A program made the position numbers and the translations under genes. Below, in pieces: positions 15,595 through 23,466 of a stretch of 64,000 bases of DNA. Source of the stretch: Streptomyces sp. NRRL F-6492 (GTDB lineage: Bacteria; Actinomycetota; Actinomycetes; Streptomycetales; Streptomycetaceae). The stretch is taken from the NCBI RefSeq assembly GCF_001280125.1, contig NZ_LGEG01000233.1, forward strand, positions 1 to 64,000, in the 5' to 3' direction. Positions within the stretch are counted from its first letter, which is position 1, and the number at the start of each line of letters is the position of its first letter. The notes under the pieces are model-generated. The model searched no databases and had not been told where the DNA came from. It saw nothing but the letters and a program-made list of their open reading frames with translations.

Positions 15595-16085
15595 GCGAGG
15601 TCGTTGCCGAGGTAGTACGGCGACACCTGCCAGCTCACGGTCAGCCAGAGGCTCAGCGAGATCAGCGCGCCTCCGAGCGCCGCCACCCGGGCGAAGAGGC
15701 CGAAGAGGGTCCCCAGCCCGACGGCGAGTTCTCCGAAGGCGATGGCGTATCCGAAGCCGGCGGGGTTCTTGAGGGCGAGGTCGACGAGGGCGGGGATCGC
15801 GGAGCTGTCCCGGACTCCGCGCATCGTCTCGCCGATGGAACCGCTGCCGGTGTCGGCGAAGAAGGAGGAGTCGGTGAGCTTGTCGAGCCCGGAGTAGACG
15901 AACGTGACCCCGAGGAAGATCCGCAAGGGAAGGAGGGCGTAACGGGAGGCCAGGGCCTTCCAGGCGCCGGGCCCGTCACCACTGCCGAGGGCCGCAGGGC
16001 CACCGGTGGCGCCTCCCGCGCCGCCACCCGCACCGCCGCCGCTGCCGGGCGCCCTGTCGTCGCCCCGGTCCGTCTGTCCCGTCAT
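15504..16085 (-). CDS. DoxX family membrane protein
   Basis: Protein of 193 residues. A Gly/Ala/Asp-rich cytoplasmic N-terminus (1-40) precedes the DoxX core, with R-I-F-L-G-V-T-F-V-Y-S-G-L-D-K-L and three or four membrane helices, ending in a basic E-R-R-R-I-R. DoxX proteins are integral membrane proteins; in mycobacteria one works with superoxide dismutase and a thiol-oxidoreductase in redox homeostasis, elsewhere they are subunits of quinol oxidases. No such partners are adjacent. Its end overlaps the convergent small membrane protein by 91 bases, an unusually long 3' overlap. Confidence 0.85.
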   Translation of the reverse strand: MTGQTDRGDDRAPGSGGGAGGGAGGATGGPAALGSGDGPGAWKALASRYALLPLRIFLGVTFVYSGLDKLTDSSFFADTGSGSIGETMRGVRDSSAIPALVDLALKNPAGFGYAIAFGELAVGLGTLFGLFARVAALGGALISLSLWLTVSWQVSPYYLGNDLAYLMAWLPLLLAGAPVLSLDMLLAERRRIR

Positions 16086-16205
16086 CGCCGGTCACCTCTC
16101 ACGCCCCGTACGGCTGCTCGCGGCACGATTCTCCTCCGAGTGGTGCCCCGGAGGCGCGGGGAAGGGGCCGGACGGGCACACGGCCTCGATCGGTCCACGC
16201 GGGGA

Positions 16206-17522
16206 TCAATCCACCACGTCGATCGTGACCCGGTTGGTCTCCACGCCCGCCGCCGTCACGACCGAGACCTCCGCCCGGCCCGGTTCCACGTCCGCCGGGA
16301 GGGGGACGGTCAGGGCGGTGTCGGTGGGGTTGGCGAAGCCGCCCGGGACCGGGACCAGCGGGACGTGGGCGTGGACGGGGCCGATGCGGACCACGAGGCG
16401 GGTCAGCGGGTCGGGGGCGCCCGCGCCCGGTGGGACGAAGCCGCGGCCGCGGATCTCGATGTCGTCGCCCGTGCGGATCGGGGCGTCGAGGTCGCCCGCC
16501 TCTCGGGACCGGACCACGGAGTGGATCGTGGGGCGGACGCCCTCGGCGCACTTCGCGGCGAGGTGCCAGGCAGCCGAGACGGCGAGGAGGAGCACGAGGG
16601 ACCAGGGGACCTCGGGGAGCCGGGCGGGATCGCGGGCGAGTCCGACGGCCGCGAGGGCGAGGACGGCGCCGGAGACCAGGAGGTACTGGACGTCGGCGAG
16701 GCAGGCGCGGCCGCTGTCGTCGCAGAGCAGGTCGGCGGCGCGCGGGCGGTCGGCGGGCACCTTCTGGAGGCGCCCCGCCGCGATCCCGGTGGTGACGACG
16801 AGGCGGGCGGTGACGGTGACGGCCGCCACCAGGGCCAGGGCGGTGAGCAGGCCGGCGGTCCGGGTCAGGCCGAAGGCGGTCGCGGAGTCGGCTGTGGAGG
16901 CGGCGGTGGAAACAGCCGTGGAGTCCGCGGTGGAGACGGCCGTGGCAGGTGGCCGGAGGGTGAGGAACCGGACGGCCAGGAAGAGGAGGGAGAAGGAGAG
17001 GAGCAGGAGCCAGGCGGCGGCGACGGCGCGGGTGGTGGAGAGCCGGTCGTCCTCGCCGGTCAGGGGAGCGAGGAGGCCGCCGCGCGCCCGGTGGGTGTGG
17101 GCGGCGGCGCTGAGGAGGACGGCGAGGACCAGGGCGGTGCAGAGGCCGGCCGTGCGGGCGGCGGTCCAGCCGGCCCCGACGGCGGTGAGGGCCTGGCCGA
17201 GGAGGAGGGCGAGGACGGCGCCCCAGACGGCGCGGAGGCCACCGCGCCGGACCAGGTCGAGCCGGGCGGGCCCGGCCTCCCGGCCGTGCGCGGTGACCGC
17301 GCGGGCGGCTTGGGCGAGCTCGTCGGAGACCCACTGGCGGGCGGCGACCGGGGAGTGGGCGACGGCGGCGGGGACGCCGTGTCCGGCGGCGAGTTCGTCG
17401 CGCCGGGCGAGGAAGGCGGCGACCGCGCGCCGGTGGCCGGTCCGCCCGCAGTGGGCGCAGCCGGCGCAGGCCGTCGCGTGCTCGCCGTGCTGTCTCGCCT
17501 CTTGAACCGCCACGGTGCTCAC
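16206..17522 (-). CDS. multi-pass membrane protein with C-terminal Ig/TIG-like domain
   Basis: Protein of about 438 residues. Near the N-terminus is C-A-G-C-A-H-C-G, a Cys/His cluster that could bind metal. Around six hydrophobic segments follow (between about 100 and 340), with a Thr/Ser/Ala-rich loop. The final 100 residues form a beta-rich domain with G-D-x-I-E-I-R-G-R-G-F-V-P-P and V-x-V-V-T-A-A-G-V-x-T-N, resembling IPT/TIG Ig-like folds and probably extracytoplasmic. I do not recognise a named family. The GTG at 17522 is chosen because it precedes the Cys cluster closely; an ATG at 17591 would add 23 Arg/Thr-rich residues. Function unknown. Confidence 0.7.
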   Translation of the reverse strand: MSTVAVQEARQHGEHATACAGCAHCGRTGHRRAVAAFLARRDELAAGHGVPAAVAHSPVAARQWVSDELAQAARAVTAHGREAGPARLDLVRRGGLRAVWGAVLALLLGQALTAVGAGWTAARTAGLCTALVLAVLLSAAAHTHRARGGLLAPLTGEDDRLSTTRAVAAAWLLLLSFSLLFLAVRFLTLRPPATAVSTADSTAVSTAASTADSATAFGLTRTAGLLTALALVAAVTVTARLVVTTGIAAGRLQKVPADRPRAADLLCDDSGRACLADVQYLLVSGAVLALAAVGLARDPARLPEVPWSLVLLLAVSAAWHLAAKCAEGVRPTIHSVVRSREAGDLDAPIRTGDDIEIRGRGFVPPGAGAPDPLTRLVVRIGPVHAHVPLVPVPGGFANPTDTALTVPLPADVEPGRAEVSVVTAAGVETNRVTIDVVD

Positions 17523-17711
17523 TTCCCGAGCTCGCTCCACGACACGCGTCCGGTGCGTTCTGGTGCGTTCCGGTGCGCCGTGGAGGGCCAACGTGCCGTT
17601 GGTTCCACGGAATTGTGCCGCACCGAGGGTTCTCGCGACCGCCGCGTGCGCCCCCCTCAGGAGTGATTGCCGTGTCGTCTTATTGACGTACAGAAGGGTG
17701 AGGCGATGGTG

Positions 17712-18500
17712 TTACGACAGGAGTTCGGGCTCCGCTCGGCTGATCCTGCGCCAGAGGGGCTGGTAGTTGATCCAGGCGACGAGGTCGTTGCCGAGCTGTT
17801 CGCGGGTGGCGACGGCGTCGTGGTGGTCGATCAGGACCGGTTTCCCGGCGGCGCGGGCGGTCAGCTGGATCCGGGCGCAGCGTTCCAGGGCGATGAACCA
17901 CCAGGCCGCCGCGTCGACGGAGGTGCCGACGGTGAGCGGTCCGTGGTTGCGGAGCACGATCGCCTTGGAGGTGCCGAGGGCGACGGCGATCCGGCGTCCC
18001 TCCTCCGCGTCCACGGTGACGCCGGTGTAGGCGTCGTAGAGGACGTGGTCCTGGTAGAAGGCGCAGGCCTCCTGGGTGAGGGGGTCGAGGGGTTCGCCGA
18101 GGGCGGCGAGCGCCCGGCCGTGCAGGGAGTGGGTGTGGACGACGGCGACGGCGTCGGGCCGGGCCCGGTGGACCTGGGCGTGGACGGTGAAGGCGGCCTG
18201 GTTGACGTGCCGGCCGCCGTGGAGGACCCGGCCGTCGCCGTCGACCAGGATGAGGTCGCTCGCGGTCGTCTCGGCGAACGGCGCCCCGAAGGGGTTCACC
18301 CAGAAGCAGTCGGGGTGTTCCGGGTCGCGGGCGGTGATGTGGCCCGAGACGCCCTCCTCGTACCCGAACCGTCCGAAGAGGCGGAGGGCGCCCGCGAGCC
18401 GCTGTTTGCGGTGGACGCGTTCCTCCTCGGCCGTCGCGTGGACGGGCGGCATGGCGAAGTGGAGCCGGTCGAGGGGGACGGGGTCCGGTATCACGCTCAT
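17712..18500 (-). CDS. class II aldolase/adducin family protein
   Basis: Protein of 262 residues of the class II aldolase/adducin fold. The zinc ligands are visible: H122 and H124 in V-V-H-T-H-S, and H186 in R-N-H-G-P-L. The N-terminal G-Y-E-E-G-V-S-G-H-I-T-A-R-D segment is typical of the decarboxylase/aldolase branch used on hydroxy-acids or sugar phosphates. It probably acts in the cytoplasm on a small sugar-derived or hydroxy-acid substrate; the exact reaction cannot be read from the sequence. It stands alone downstream of guaA, separated by a terminator and repeats. Start at ATG 18500. Confidence 0.85.
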   Translation of the reverse strand: MSVIPDPVPLDRLHFAMPPVHATAEEERVHRKQRLAGALRLFGRFGYEEGVSGHITARDPEHPDCFWVNPFGAPFAETTASDLILVDGDGRVLHGGRHVNQAAFTVHAQVHRARPDAVAVVHTHSLHGRALAALGEPLDPLTQEACAFYQDHVLYDAYTGVTVDAEEGRRIAVALGTSKAIVLRNHGPLTVGTSVDAAAWWFIALERCARIQLTARAAGKPVLIDHHDAVATREQLGNDLVAWINYQPLWRRISRAEPELLS

Positions 18501-18547
18501 GCGCCGGAAGGTAGTGCCCGGCCGGTCGGGTCACCAGAGCCCGGACG

Positions 18548-18620
18548 CGACGAAACCGCCGAGCGGGCAACCAGGAGCGACGAAACCGCCCAGTCGGCCC
18601 CCCGGTACGACGAAACCGCC
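18548..18620. repeat. three 13-mers spaced exactly 30 bp
   Basis: CGACGAAACCGCC occurs at 18548, 18578 and 18608, each 30 bp apart, with unrelated spacers. The third copy is the left arm of the guaA terminator, so the others look like duplicated terminator half-arms. Confidence 0.85.
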
Positions 18621-18647
18621 GCCCCGGGCGGCCGGGGCGGCGGTTTC
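18612..18647 (-). terminator. guaA terminator
   Basis: Perfect 14-bp stem (18612-18625 with 18634-18647) around an 8-nt loop, 19 bases past the guaA stop. On the minus strand the transcript runs GAAACCGCC... and ends without a long U-run, as is usual in Streptomyces. Confidence 0.8.
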
Positions 18648-18665
18648 ACACGCGTGCGGGAGCGG

Positions 18666-20258
18666 CTACTCCCACTCGATGGTGCCCGGCGGCTTGCTGG
18701 TGACGTCGAGGACGACGCGGTTCACGTCGGCGACCTCGTTGGTGATGCGGGTCGAGATCTTGGCGAGCACCTCGTAGGGCAGGCGCGACCAGTCGGCCGT
18801 CATGGCGTCCTCGGAGGAGACCGGGCGCAGCACGATCGGGTGGCCGTAGGTGCGGCCGTCGCCCTGGACGCCCACGGAGCGCACGTCGGCGAGCAGCACG
18901 ACCGGGCACTGCCAGATGTCGCGGTCGAGACCGGCGGCCGTCAGCTCCTCGCGGGCGATGGCGTCGGCCTCGCGCAGCAGGTCCAGGCGCTCCTTGGTGA
19001 CCTCGCCGACGATGCGGATGCCGAGGCCGGGGCCCGGGAAGGGCTGGCGCTGGACGATCTCCTCGGGCAGGCCGAGCTCTTGGCCGACCATGCGGACCTC
19101 GTCCTTGAAGAGCTGGCGCAGCGGCTCGACGAGTTCGAACTCGATGTCGTCGGGCAGGCCGCCGACGTTGTGGTGCGACTTGATGTTGGCGGTGCCGGTG
19201 CCGCCGCCGGACTCGACGATGTCCGGGTAGAGCGTGCCCTGGACGAGGAACGCGACCTCGGGGCCCTCCTCCTGGAGGATCTCCAGCTGCGCCTGCTCGA
19301 AGACGCGGATGAACTCGCGGCCGATGATCTTCCGCTTGGTCTCCGGGTCGGAGACGCCGGCGAGGGCGGTGAGGAACCGCTCCTGCGCGTCGACGACCTT
19401 GAGGTTGACGCCGGTGGAGGCGACGAAGTCCTTCTCGACCTGCTCGGTCTCGCCCTTGCGCATGAGGCCGTGGTCGACGTACACGCAGGTGAGCTGCGAG
19501 CCGATGGCCTTCTGGACGAGCGCGGCGGCCACGGCGGAGTCGACGCCGCCGGAGAGGCCGCAGACGGCGCGCTTGTCGCCGACCTGGGCGCGGATGGCCG
19601 CGACCTGCTCCTCGATCACGTTGCCGGTGGTCCAGCTCGGCTCGATGCCGGCGCCCCGGTAGAGGAAGTGCTCCAGGATCTGCTGGCCGTGCGTGGAGTG
19701 CAGCACCTCGGGGTGGTACTGGACGCCGTACAGCTTCTTCTCGTCGTTCTCGAAGGCGGCGACCGGCACGACGTCCGTGGAGGCGGTGACGGCGAAGCCC
19801 TCGGGGGCGGCGGAGCAGGCGTCGCCGTGCGACATCCACACCGACTGCTCGACCGGGGTGCCCTCGAAGAGGGTGGAGCCGGCCTTGGAGACGTGCAGCG
19901 GGGTGCGGCCGTACTCGCGGGCGCCGGTGTTGTCGACGGTGCCGCCGAGGGTCGTCGCCATCAGCTGGAAGCCGTAGCACATGCCGAAGACGGGGACGCC
20001 CGCCTCGAAGAGCGCGCGGTCGAGGCGGGGGGCGTTCTCCGCGTACACGGAGGACGGGCCGCCGGAGAGGATGATCGCCTTCGGGTCCTTGGCCAGCATC
20101 TCGGCCACCGGCATGGTGGACGGGACGATCTCGCTGTAGACCCGGGCCTCACGGACGCGGCGGGCGATGAGCTGGGCGTACTGGGCGCCGAAGTCGACAA
20201 CGAGGACTACGTCCGGGTTGGTGACGTCGGGCGCGGCAGCGGGGGTCGCTGATGACAC
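18666..20258 (-). CDS. guaA: GMP synthase (glutamine-hydrolysing)
   Basis: Protein of 530 residues with the full two-domain GuaA layout. The class I glutamine amidotransferase part has nucleophile C94 in F-G-M-C-Y-G-F-Q. The ATP-pyrophosphatase part has the P-loop G-L-S-G-G-V-D-S (about 235) and the D-H-G-L-M-R-K segment, and the dimerisation tail ends C-terminally in K-P-P-G-T-I-E-W-E. It aminates XMP to GMP, the last step of guanine nucleotide synthesis; guaB lies 18 kb away on the same strand. The GTG start has GGAAGG about 9 nt upstream. A TAGAAT -10 candidate at 20314-20319 (minus) suggests a promoter about 50 bases upstream. Confidence 0.97.
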   Translation of the reverse strand: MSSATPAAAPDVTNPDVVLVVDFGAQYAQLIARRVREARVYSEIVPSTMPVAEMLAKDPKAIILSGGPSSVYAENAPRLDRALFEAGVPVFGMCYGFQLMATTLGGTVDNTGAREYGRTPLHVSKAGSTLFEGTPVEQSVWMSHGDACSAAPEGFAVTASTDVVPVAAFENDEKKLYGVQYHPEVLHSTHGQQILEHFLYRGAGIEPSWTTGNVIEEQVAAIRAQVGDKRAVCGLSGGVDSAVAAALVQKAIGSQLTCVYVDHGLMRKGETEQVEKDFVASTGVNLKVVDAQERFLTALAGVSDPETKRKIIGREFIRVFEQAQLEILQEEGPEVAFLVQGTLYPDIVESGGGTGTANIKSHHNVGGLPDDIEFELVEPLRQLFKDEVRMVGQELGLPEEIVQRQPFPGPGLGIRIVGEVTKERLDLLREADAIAREELTAAGLDRDIWQCPVVLLADVRSVGVQGDGRTYGHPIVLRPVSSEDAMTADWSRLPYEVLAKISTRITNEVADVNRVVLDVTSKPPGTIEWE

Positions 20259-20400
20259 TACGGCGGCCTTCCGGCGGTAGGAGAGGGTCCCTCGAAAGGG
20301 GTGCTATTTGTCGATTCTACCGGCGCGCCGGTCGTACCTTTCGTCTCACCATCCGAACCCGGGTTGGCCCCGGATCCCGGGCGGGGTCCATACTGTCGCC
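20259..20400. promoter_or_regulatory. divergent promoters for guaA and the chorismate mutase leader
   Basis: On the minus strand TAGAAT (20319-20314) is a good -10 for guaA. On the plus strand TTGGCC (20364-20369) and CATACT (20389-20394), 19 bases apart, end 6 bases before the leader-peptide ATG at 20401, so that leader would be read from a leaderless transcript. Confidence 0.4.
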
Positions 20401-20472
20401 ATGCGCAAGCACCAGACCTTCGTCTTTACCTATGGCAACCGGCCCACCGGCTGCCATGGTCGTGCTGCTTGA
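20401..20472 (+). CDS. aromatic-codon leader peptide of chorismate mutase
   Basis: A 23-codon reading frame with ATG at or next to the predicted transcription start. Codons 7-11 read Phe-Val-Phe-Thr-Tyr, so two Phe and one Tyr codon lie within five positions, in a GC-rich genome where TTT and TAT are rare. The peptide then ends with G-R-A-A and TGA. A hairpin partially overlapping it (20434-20455) and a strong terminator 24 bases after its stop give the classic layout of a ribosome-mediated attenuator that senses charged tRNA-Phe/Tyr. The downstream gene acts on chorismate, precursor of both amino acids. Inference from layout only. Confidence 0.6.
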   Translation: MRKHQTFVFTYGNRPTGCHGRAA

Positions 20473-20495
20473 GCAACTGACAAGCGACTTCCCAG

Positions 20496-20524
20496 GCGCC
20501 CCGGGCCGACAAGGCCCGGGGCGC
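20496..20524 (+). terminator. attenuator-type terminator before chorismate mutase
   Basis: Perfect 12-bp GC stem (20496-20507 with 20513-20524) around the loop GACAA, followed by TCTGTCATT. It lies between the leader peptide and the chorismate mutase start, 57 bases before the ATG, so transcription must read through it for expression. Confidence 0.75.
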
Positions 20525-20581
20525 TCTGTCATTCCCGGGCCGGACCGTCTCGGGGGCGTCCGACACCCCAGGAGCCCCACC

Positions 20582-20875
20582 ATGACGACGCACACCGCCA
20601 CCACCGAGAAGACCGGCGCCCGCACCGACGAGGCGGCGGCGCTGATCGGCGACGCCCGTGAGCGCATCGACGCCCTCGACGACCGGATCATCGGTCTCGT
20701 CCAGGAACGGATGGCCGTCTCGGCCGTCATCCAGGAGGCCCGGATCTCCTCCGGCGGCCGCCGGGTGAACCTGAACCGCGAGATGGAGGTCCTCGGCCAC
20801 TACAGGGACGCGCTGGGCAAGCCGGGCACGGCCATCGCGATGACGGTGCTGGAGCTGTGCCGGGGACGCATCTGA
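20582..20875 (+). CDS. chorismate mutase (AroQ type)
   Basis: Protein of 97 residues, a single AroQ helical domain: R-E-R-I-D-A-L-D-D-R-I-I-x-L-V-Q-E-R-M, then V-x-x-I-Q-E-A-R, then N-R-E-M-E-V-L. These supply the arginines and glutamate of the active site that turn chorismate into prephenate for Phe and Tyr. There is no signal peptide, so it is the cytoplasmic form; such small mutases often need DAHP synthase for full activity. ATG 20582 with AGGAG 7 nt upstream. It lies behind the attenuator-like leader described separately, which fits feedback through Phe/Tyr supply. Confidence 0.92.
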   Translation: MTTHTATTEKTGARTDEAAALIGDARERIDALDDRIIGLVQERMAVSAVIQEARISSGGRRVNLNREMEVLGHYRDALGKPGTAIAMTVLELCRGRI

Positions 20876-21290
20876 GTGGGCGCCCGCACCCGAGTTCGGA
20901 CCCGCTCTCACCCGTACGGCGCGTGACCGGCCCCGCGCCGGCTTCGTTGGTCCGGTTGTCCGTGCCAGCCAGGGGCGGGCCCGAAGGAAACCACGCGTGG
21001 CTTCGCTGGGGCGTGTGGCGTACCTCTCCGGTACGCCGTGGGACCTCGCACCAGCGCATGTGACCGGGCAGCAGGGGACAGCGGTCCGGTCACCCAGAAG
21101 GGGCGGTCGGTCCCGGGGACGCCCGGGGCCGACCGCAACCGGCTCCTCCGGCCGTGCTCCCGCGGCCCCGTCCAGCACCCCCGAAGATCCCGTCCCCGTC
21201 CCCCCCTCCGTACCCCCTCCCCAGCGGCGCGACCCCCCGGCGCCGTTCCGCCCGGCACCGCCGCTGCCCTGGACACCGGTGCCGACCCCC

Positions 21291-21332
21291 GAGGGCCCCG
21301 TGGCGCGACCGGAATCGCGCCACGGGGCCCTC
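21291..21332 (+). terminator. strong hairpin terminator
   Basis: Perfect 18-bp stem (21291-21308 with 21315-21332) around CCGGAA, 416 bases past the chorismate mutase stop. It is the strongest hairpin in the window and lacks a U-tract. Confidence 0.75.
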
Positions 21333-21355
21333 GCGCGCACACCCGCCCCCGGGAC

Positions 21356-21369
21356 GTGACGCGCGTCAC
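21356..21369. promoter_or_regulatory. Crp-like palindromic site
   Basis: GTGACGCGCGTCAC is a perfect 14-bp palindrome matching the Crp core GTGA-N6-TCAC, with a further A after it as in the full consensus. It lies in the non-coding gap upstream of the candidate small transcript. Confidence 0.5.
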
Positions 21370-21384
21370 ATCAAGATCTCGTGC

Positions 21385-21485
21385 AACCGCTACAACCAAT
21401 CGCGGGGGTGGCGGGTCAACCATGCAGCAACACCAAAAAGCCGGAAGGGCGCTGCATTCGGAGGGGGATGCAGCGCCCTTTCTGT
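21385..21485 (+). ncRNA. candidate small RNA ending at an intrinsic terminator
   Basis: A stretch of about 100 bases between the Crp-like palindrome and a 13-bp terminator stem (21445-21457 with 21468-21480, followed by TCTGTCGTTT). It is markedly A/C-rich (runs such as CAACACCAAAAA), unlike surrounding coding DNA. No gene follows on this strand, so the terminator would otherwise only serve the convergent gene. Existence and 5' end are inferred. Confidence 0.3.
21445..21480. terminator. bidirectional terminator
   Basis: 13-bp perfect stem with a 10-nt loop. It sits between the candidate small RNA (plus strand) and the end of the GMC oxidoreductase gene (minus strand) and has AAAAAG/TTTCT on its flanks in both directions. 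Confidence 0.8.
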
Positions 21486-21526
21486 CGTTTCCGGCCCGGG
21501 CGCCGGCGTCCCGGCCCGGACGGGTG

Positions 21527-23386
21527 TCACTCCCGCTTCGACGGCGCCTTCGACGAGGCCTCGGGCGAGACCTCGGACAGGTCCGGGGCCGGCATCCTCG
21601 GCATCCCCAGGAACGGCAGGCGGAGCGCGCCGAAGGCCTCGGCCGGGACCGCGGGGGTCTTCGGCTCGACCGCCGCGAGCCGTACGTACCGCTCCCCCTG
21701 CGCCGGGCGCGGGTCCTCCTCGCCCTTGTTCGGCCAGAAGGACATGGCCCGCTCCGCCTGGGCGGTGATCGTCAGGGACGGGTTCACGCCGAGGTTGGCG
21801 GAGACGGCCGCCCCGTCGACGACGGAGATCCCCGGGTGGCCGTAGAGCCGGTGGTACGGGTCGATGACGCCGGACGCGGCGTCCGCGCCGATCGCGCAGC
21901 CGCCCAGGAAGTGGGCGGTGAGCGGGGTACCCATCAGCTCGCCGACGTTGGAGCCGGCGAAGCCGTTGATCTCCTCGGCGAGGAGGCTGGCGGCCCGGGT
22001 GGCCGCCGGGATCTGGACCGGGTTCGGCGCCCCGTGCCCCTGGCGGGCCGTGAGCAGGCCCTTTCCGATGCCGCCGGGCTTGCGGTAGGTCGTCAGGGAG
22101 TTGTCGAGGGACTGCATGACCAGGCCGATGATGGTCCGCTCCGACCACTTCCGGTTGGAGAGCGAGCGGGCGGCGAGCGTGGGGTGCCGGAGCAGGTTGA
22201 GGACCCAGTCGCGCACCCGGTGGGCGCCGTAGGGCACCTGGAGAACGGTGAGGCTGCCCATGGAGTTGGAGCCCCTGCCGTACCGGACCGGCTCGATGTG
22301 GGTGTTCTCGTCCGGGTGGACGGAGGAGGTGATGGCGACGCCCCGGGTGAAGTCGGCCTTCTCCCGGCCGTGCTTCTTCCGGTAGCGGCGGTCGGTGGTC
22401 TGGGCGCCGACCAGGCCCTCGGAGTTGGTGCGGGTCAGCTCGCCGAGCCGGTCCGAGACGCGGGGCAGCAGGCCGGTGTCCTTCATCCGGTGGAGCAGGG
22501 TCTGCGTGCCGTACGTGCCGGCCGCGATCACGACCCGGCGGGCGGTGAACGTCCGGCCCTTCCCCTTCTTGCGCCGGTCGGTGGGCAGGGTCTTCACGGC
22601 GAAGCCGCCGCGCGAGTCCTCGGTGACGGTGACGACGGTCGTCATGGGGTGGACGGTCGCGCCCGCCTTCTCCGCGAGGTGGAGGTAGTTCTCGTTGAGG
22701 GTGTTCTTGGCGCCGTGGCGGCAGCCGGTCATGCACTCGCCGCACTCGGCGCAGGCGCGCCGGGAGGGGCCCGCTCCGCCGAAGTACGGGTCGGGGACCT
22801 CGCCGCCGGGCTTCGCCCTGGCCTTGCCGTCCGCGTCCTCGCCGTCCCCGAAGAAGACGCCGACCGGAGCCATGTGGAAGGTGTCGCCGATGCCCATCGC
22901 CTGCGCGGCCGACTTCAGGTGCACGTCGGAGGGGGTCATCGTCGGGTTGAGCCGGACGCCGAGCATCCGCTTGGCCTGGTCGTAGTACGGCCGCAGCTCG
23001 TCCTCCCAGTCCGTGATGTCCTTCCACTGCGGGTCGTCGAAGAACGCCTTGAGCGGTACGTAGAGGGTGTTGGCGTAGTTGAGGGAGCCGCCGCCCACGC
23101 CGGCGCCCGCGAGCACCATGACGTTGCCGAGCAGGTGGATGCGCTGGAGGCCGTAGAGGCCGAGGGCGGGGGCCCAGAGGAAGTTCTTCAGGTCCCAGGA
23201 GTTCTTCGGCAGGGTCTCGCGGGTGAAGCGGCGCCCGGCCTCCAGGACGCCGACCCGGTAGCCCTTCTCGGTGAGGCGGAGGGCCGTGACCGAACCGCCG
23301 AAGCCGGAGCCGACGACGAGGACGTCGTAGTCGTACGCGCCGTCCTCCACCTGCTCCTGATTTTGGGTAGGGGGTACCGCGGTCAT
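21527..23386 (-). CDS. GMC-family FAD oxidoreductase (cholesterol-oxidase/ChoD-like)
   Basis: Protein of 619 residues. An N-terminal FAD Rossmann motif V-V-G-S-G-F-G-G-S (about 24-32) is followed by the G-A-G-V-G-G-G-S-L-N-Y GMC segment, a Cys-rich C-A-E-C-G-E-C-M-T-G-C-R-H-G-A-K near residue 215-230, and the C-terminal H-F-L-G-G-C...G-V-N-P-S-L-T-I GMC signature. It resembles the ChoD-type branch named cholesterol oxidase in mycobacteria, whose sterol activity is disputed, so I give only the family. No Tat or Sec signal, hence cytoplasmic. It lies 80 bases downstream of a dehydrogenase gene but behind a terminator. Confidence 0.88.
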   Translation of the reverse strand: MTAVPPTQNQEQVEDGAYDYDVLVVGSGFGGSVTALRLTEKGYRVGVLEAGRRFTRETLPKNSWDLKNFLWAPALGLYGLQRIHLLGNVMVLAGAGVGGGSLNYANTLYVPLKAFFDDPQWKDITDWEDELRPYYDQAKRMLGVRLNPTMTPSDVHLKSAAQAMGIGDTFHMAPVGVFFGDGEDADGKARAKPGGEVPDPYFGGAGPSRRACAECGECMTGCRHGAKNTLNENYLHLAEKAGATVHPMTTVVTVTEDSRGGFAVKTLPTDRRKKGKGRTFTARRVVIAAGTYGTQTLLHRMKDTGLLPRVSDRLGELTRTNSEGLVGAQTTDRRYRKKHGREKADFTRGVAITSSVHPDENTHIEPVRYGRGSNSMGSLTVLQVPYGAHRVRDWVLNLLRHPTLAARSLSNRKWSERTIIGLVMQSLDNSLTTYRKPGGIGKGLLTARQGHGAPNPVQIPAATRAASLLAEEINGFAGSNVGELMGTPLTAHFLGGCAIGADAASGVIDPYHRLYGHPGISVVDGAAVSANLGVNPSLTITAQAERAMSFWPNKGEEDPRPAQGERYVRLAAVEPKTPAVPAEAFGALRLPFLGMPRMPAPDLSEVSPEASSKAPSKRE

Positions 23387-23433
23387 GGCTCTCCTCGTAC
23401 GGAGTACGGAAAGGGGTGAAAGGAGGAAGGGCG

Positions 23434-23460
23434 CGGGCCCCCGCCGCGAGCGGGGGCCCG
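23434..23460 (-). terminator. terminator of the dehydrogenase gene
   Basis: 11-bp perfect stem (23434-23444 with 23450-23460) around CGCGA, immediately past the aldehyde dehydrogenase stop. It separates that gene from the flavoenzyme downstream. Confidence 0.75.
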
Positions 23461-23466
23461 GGGGCC

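Larger units (their letters stand above)
20876..21526. other. 650-bp non-coding region with hairpins and a Crp-like site
   Basis: No convincing gene. It holds an 8-bp hairpin at 21017-21037, a very strong terminator at 21291-21332, a perfect Crp-like palindrome at 21356-21369, and a second terminator at 21445-21480. The space between the last two could be a short RNA. Confidence 0.6.

Noticed and set aside
21422..21500. Open frame starting M-Q-Q-H-Q-K-A-G
   Set aside because: It runs straight through the terminator stem into antisense of the flavoenzyme gene and has no ribosome site.
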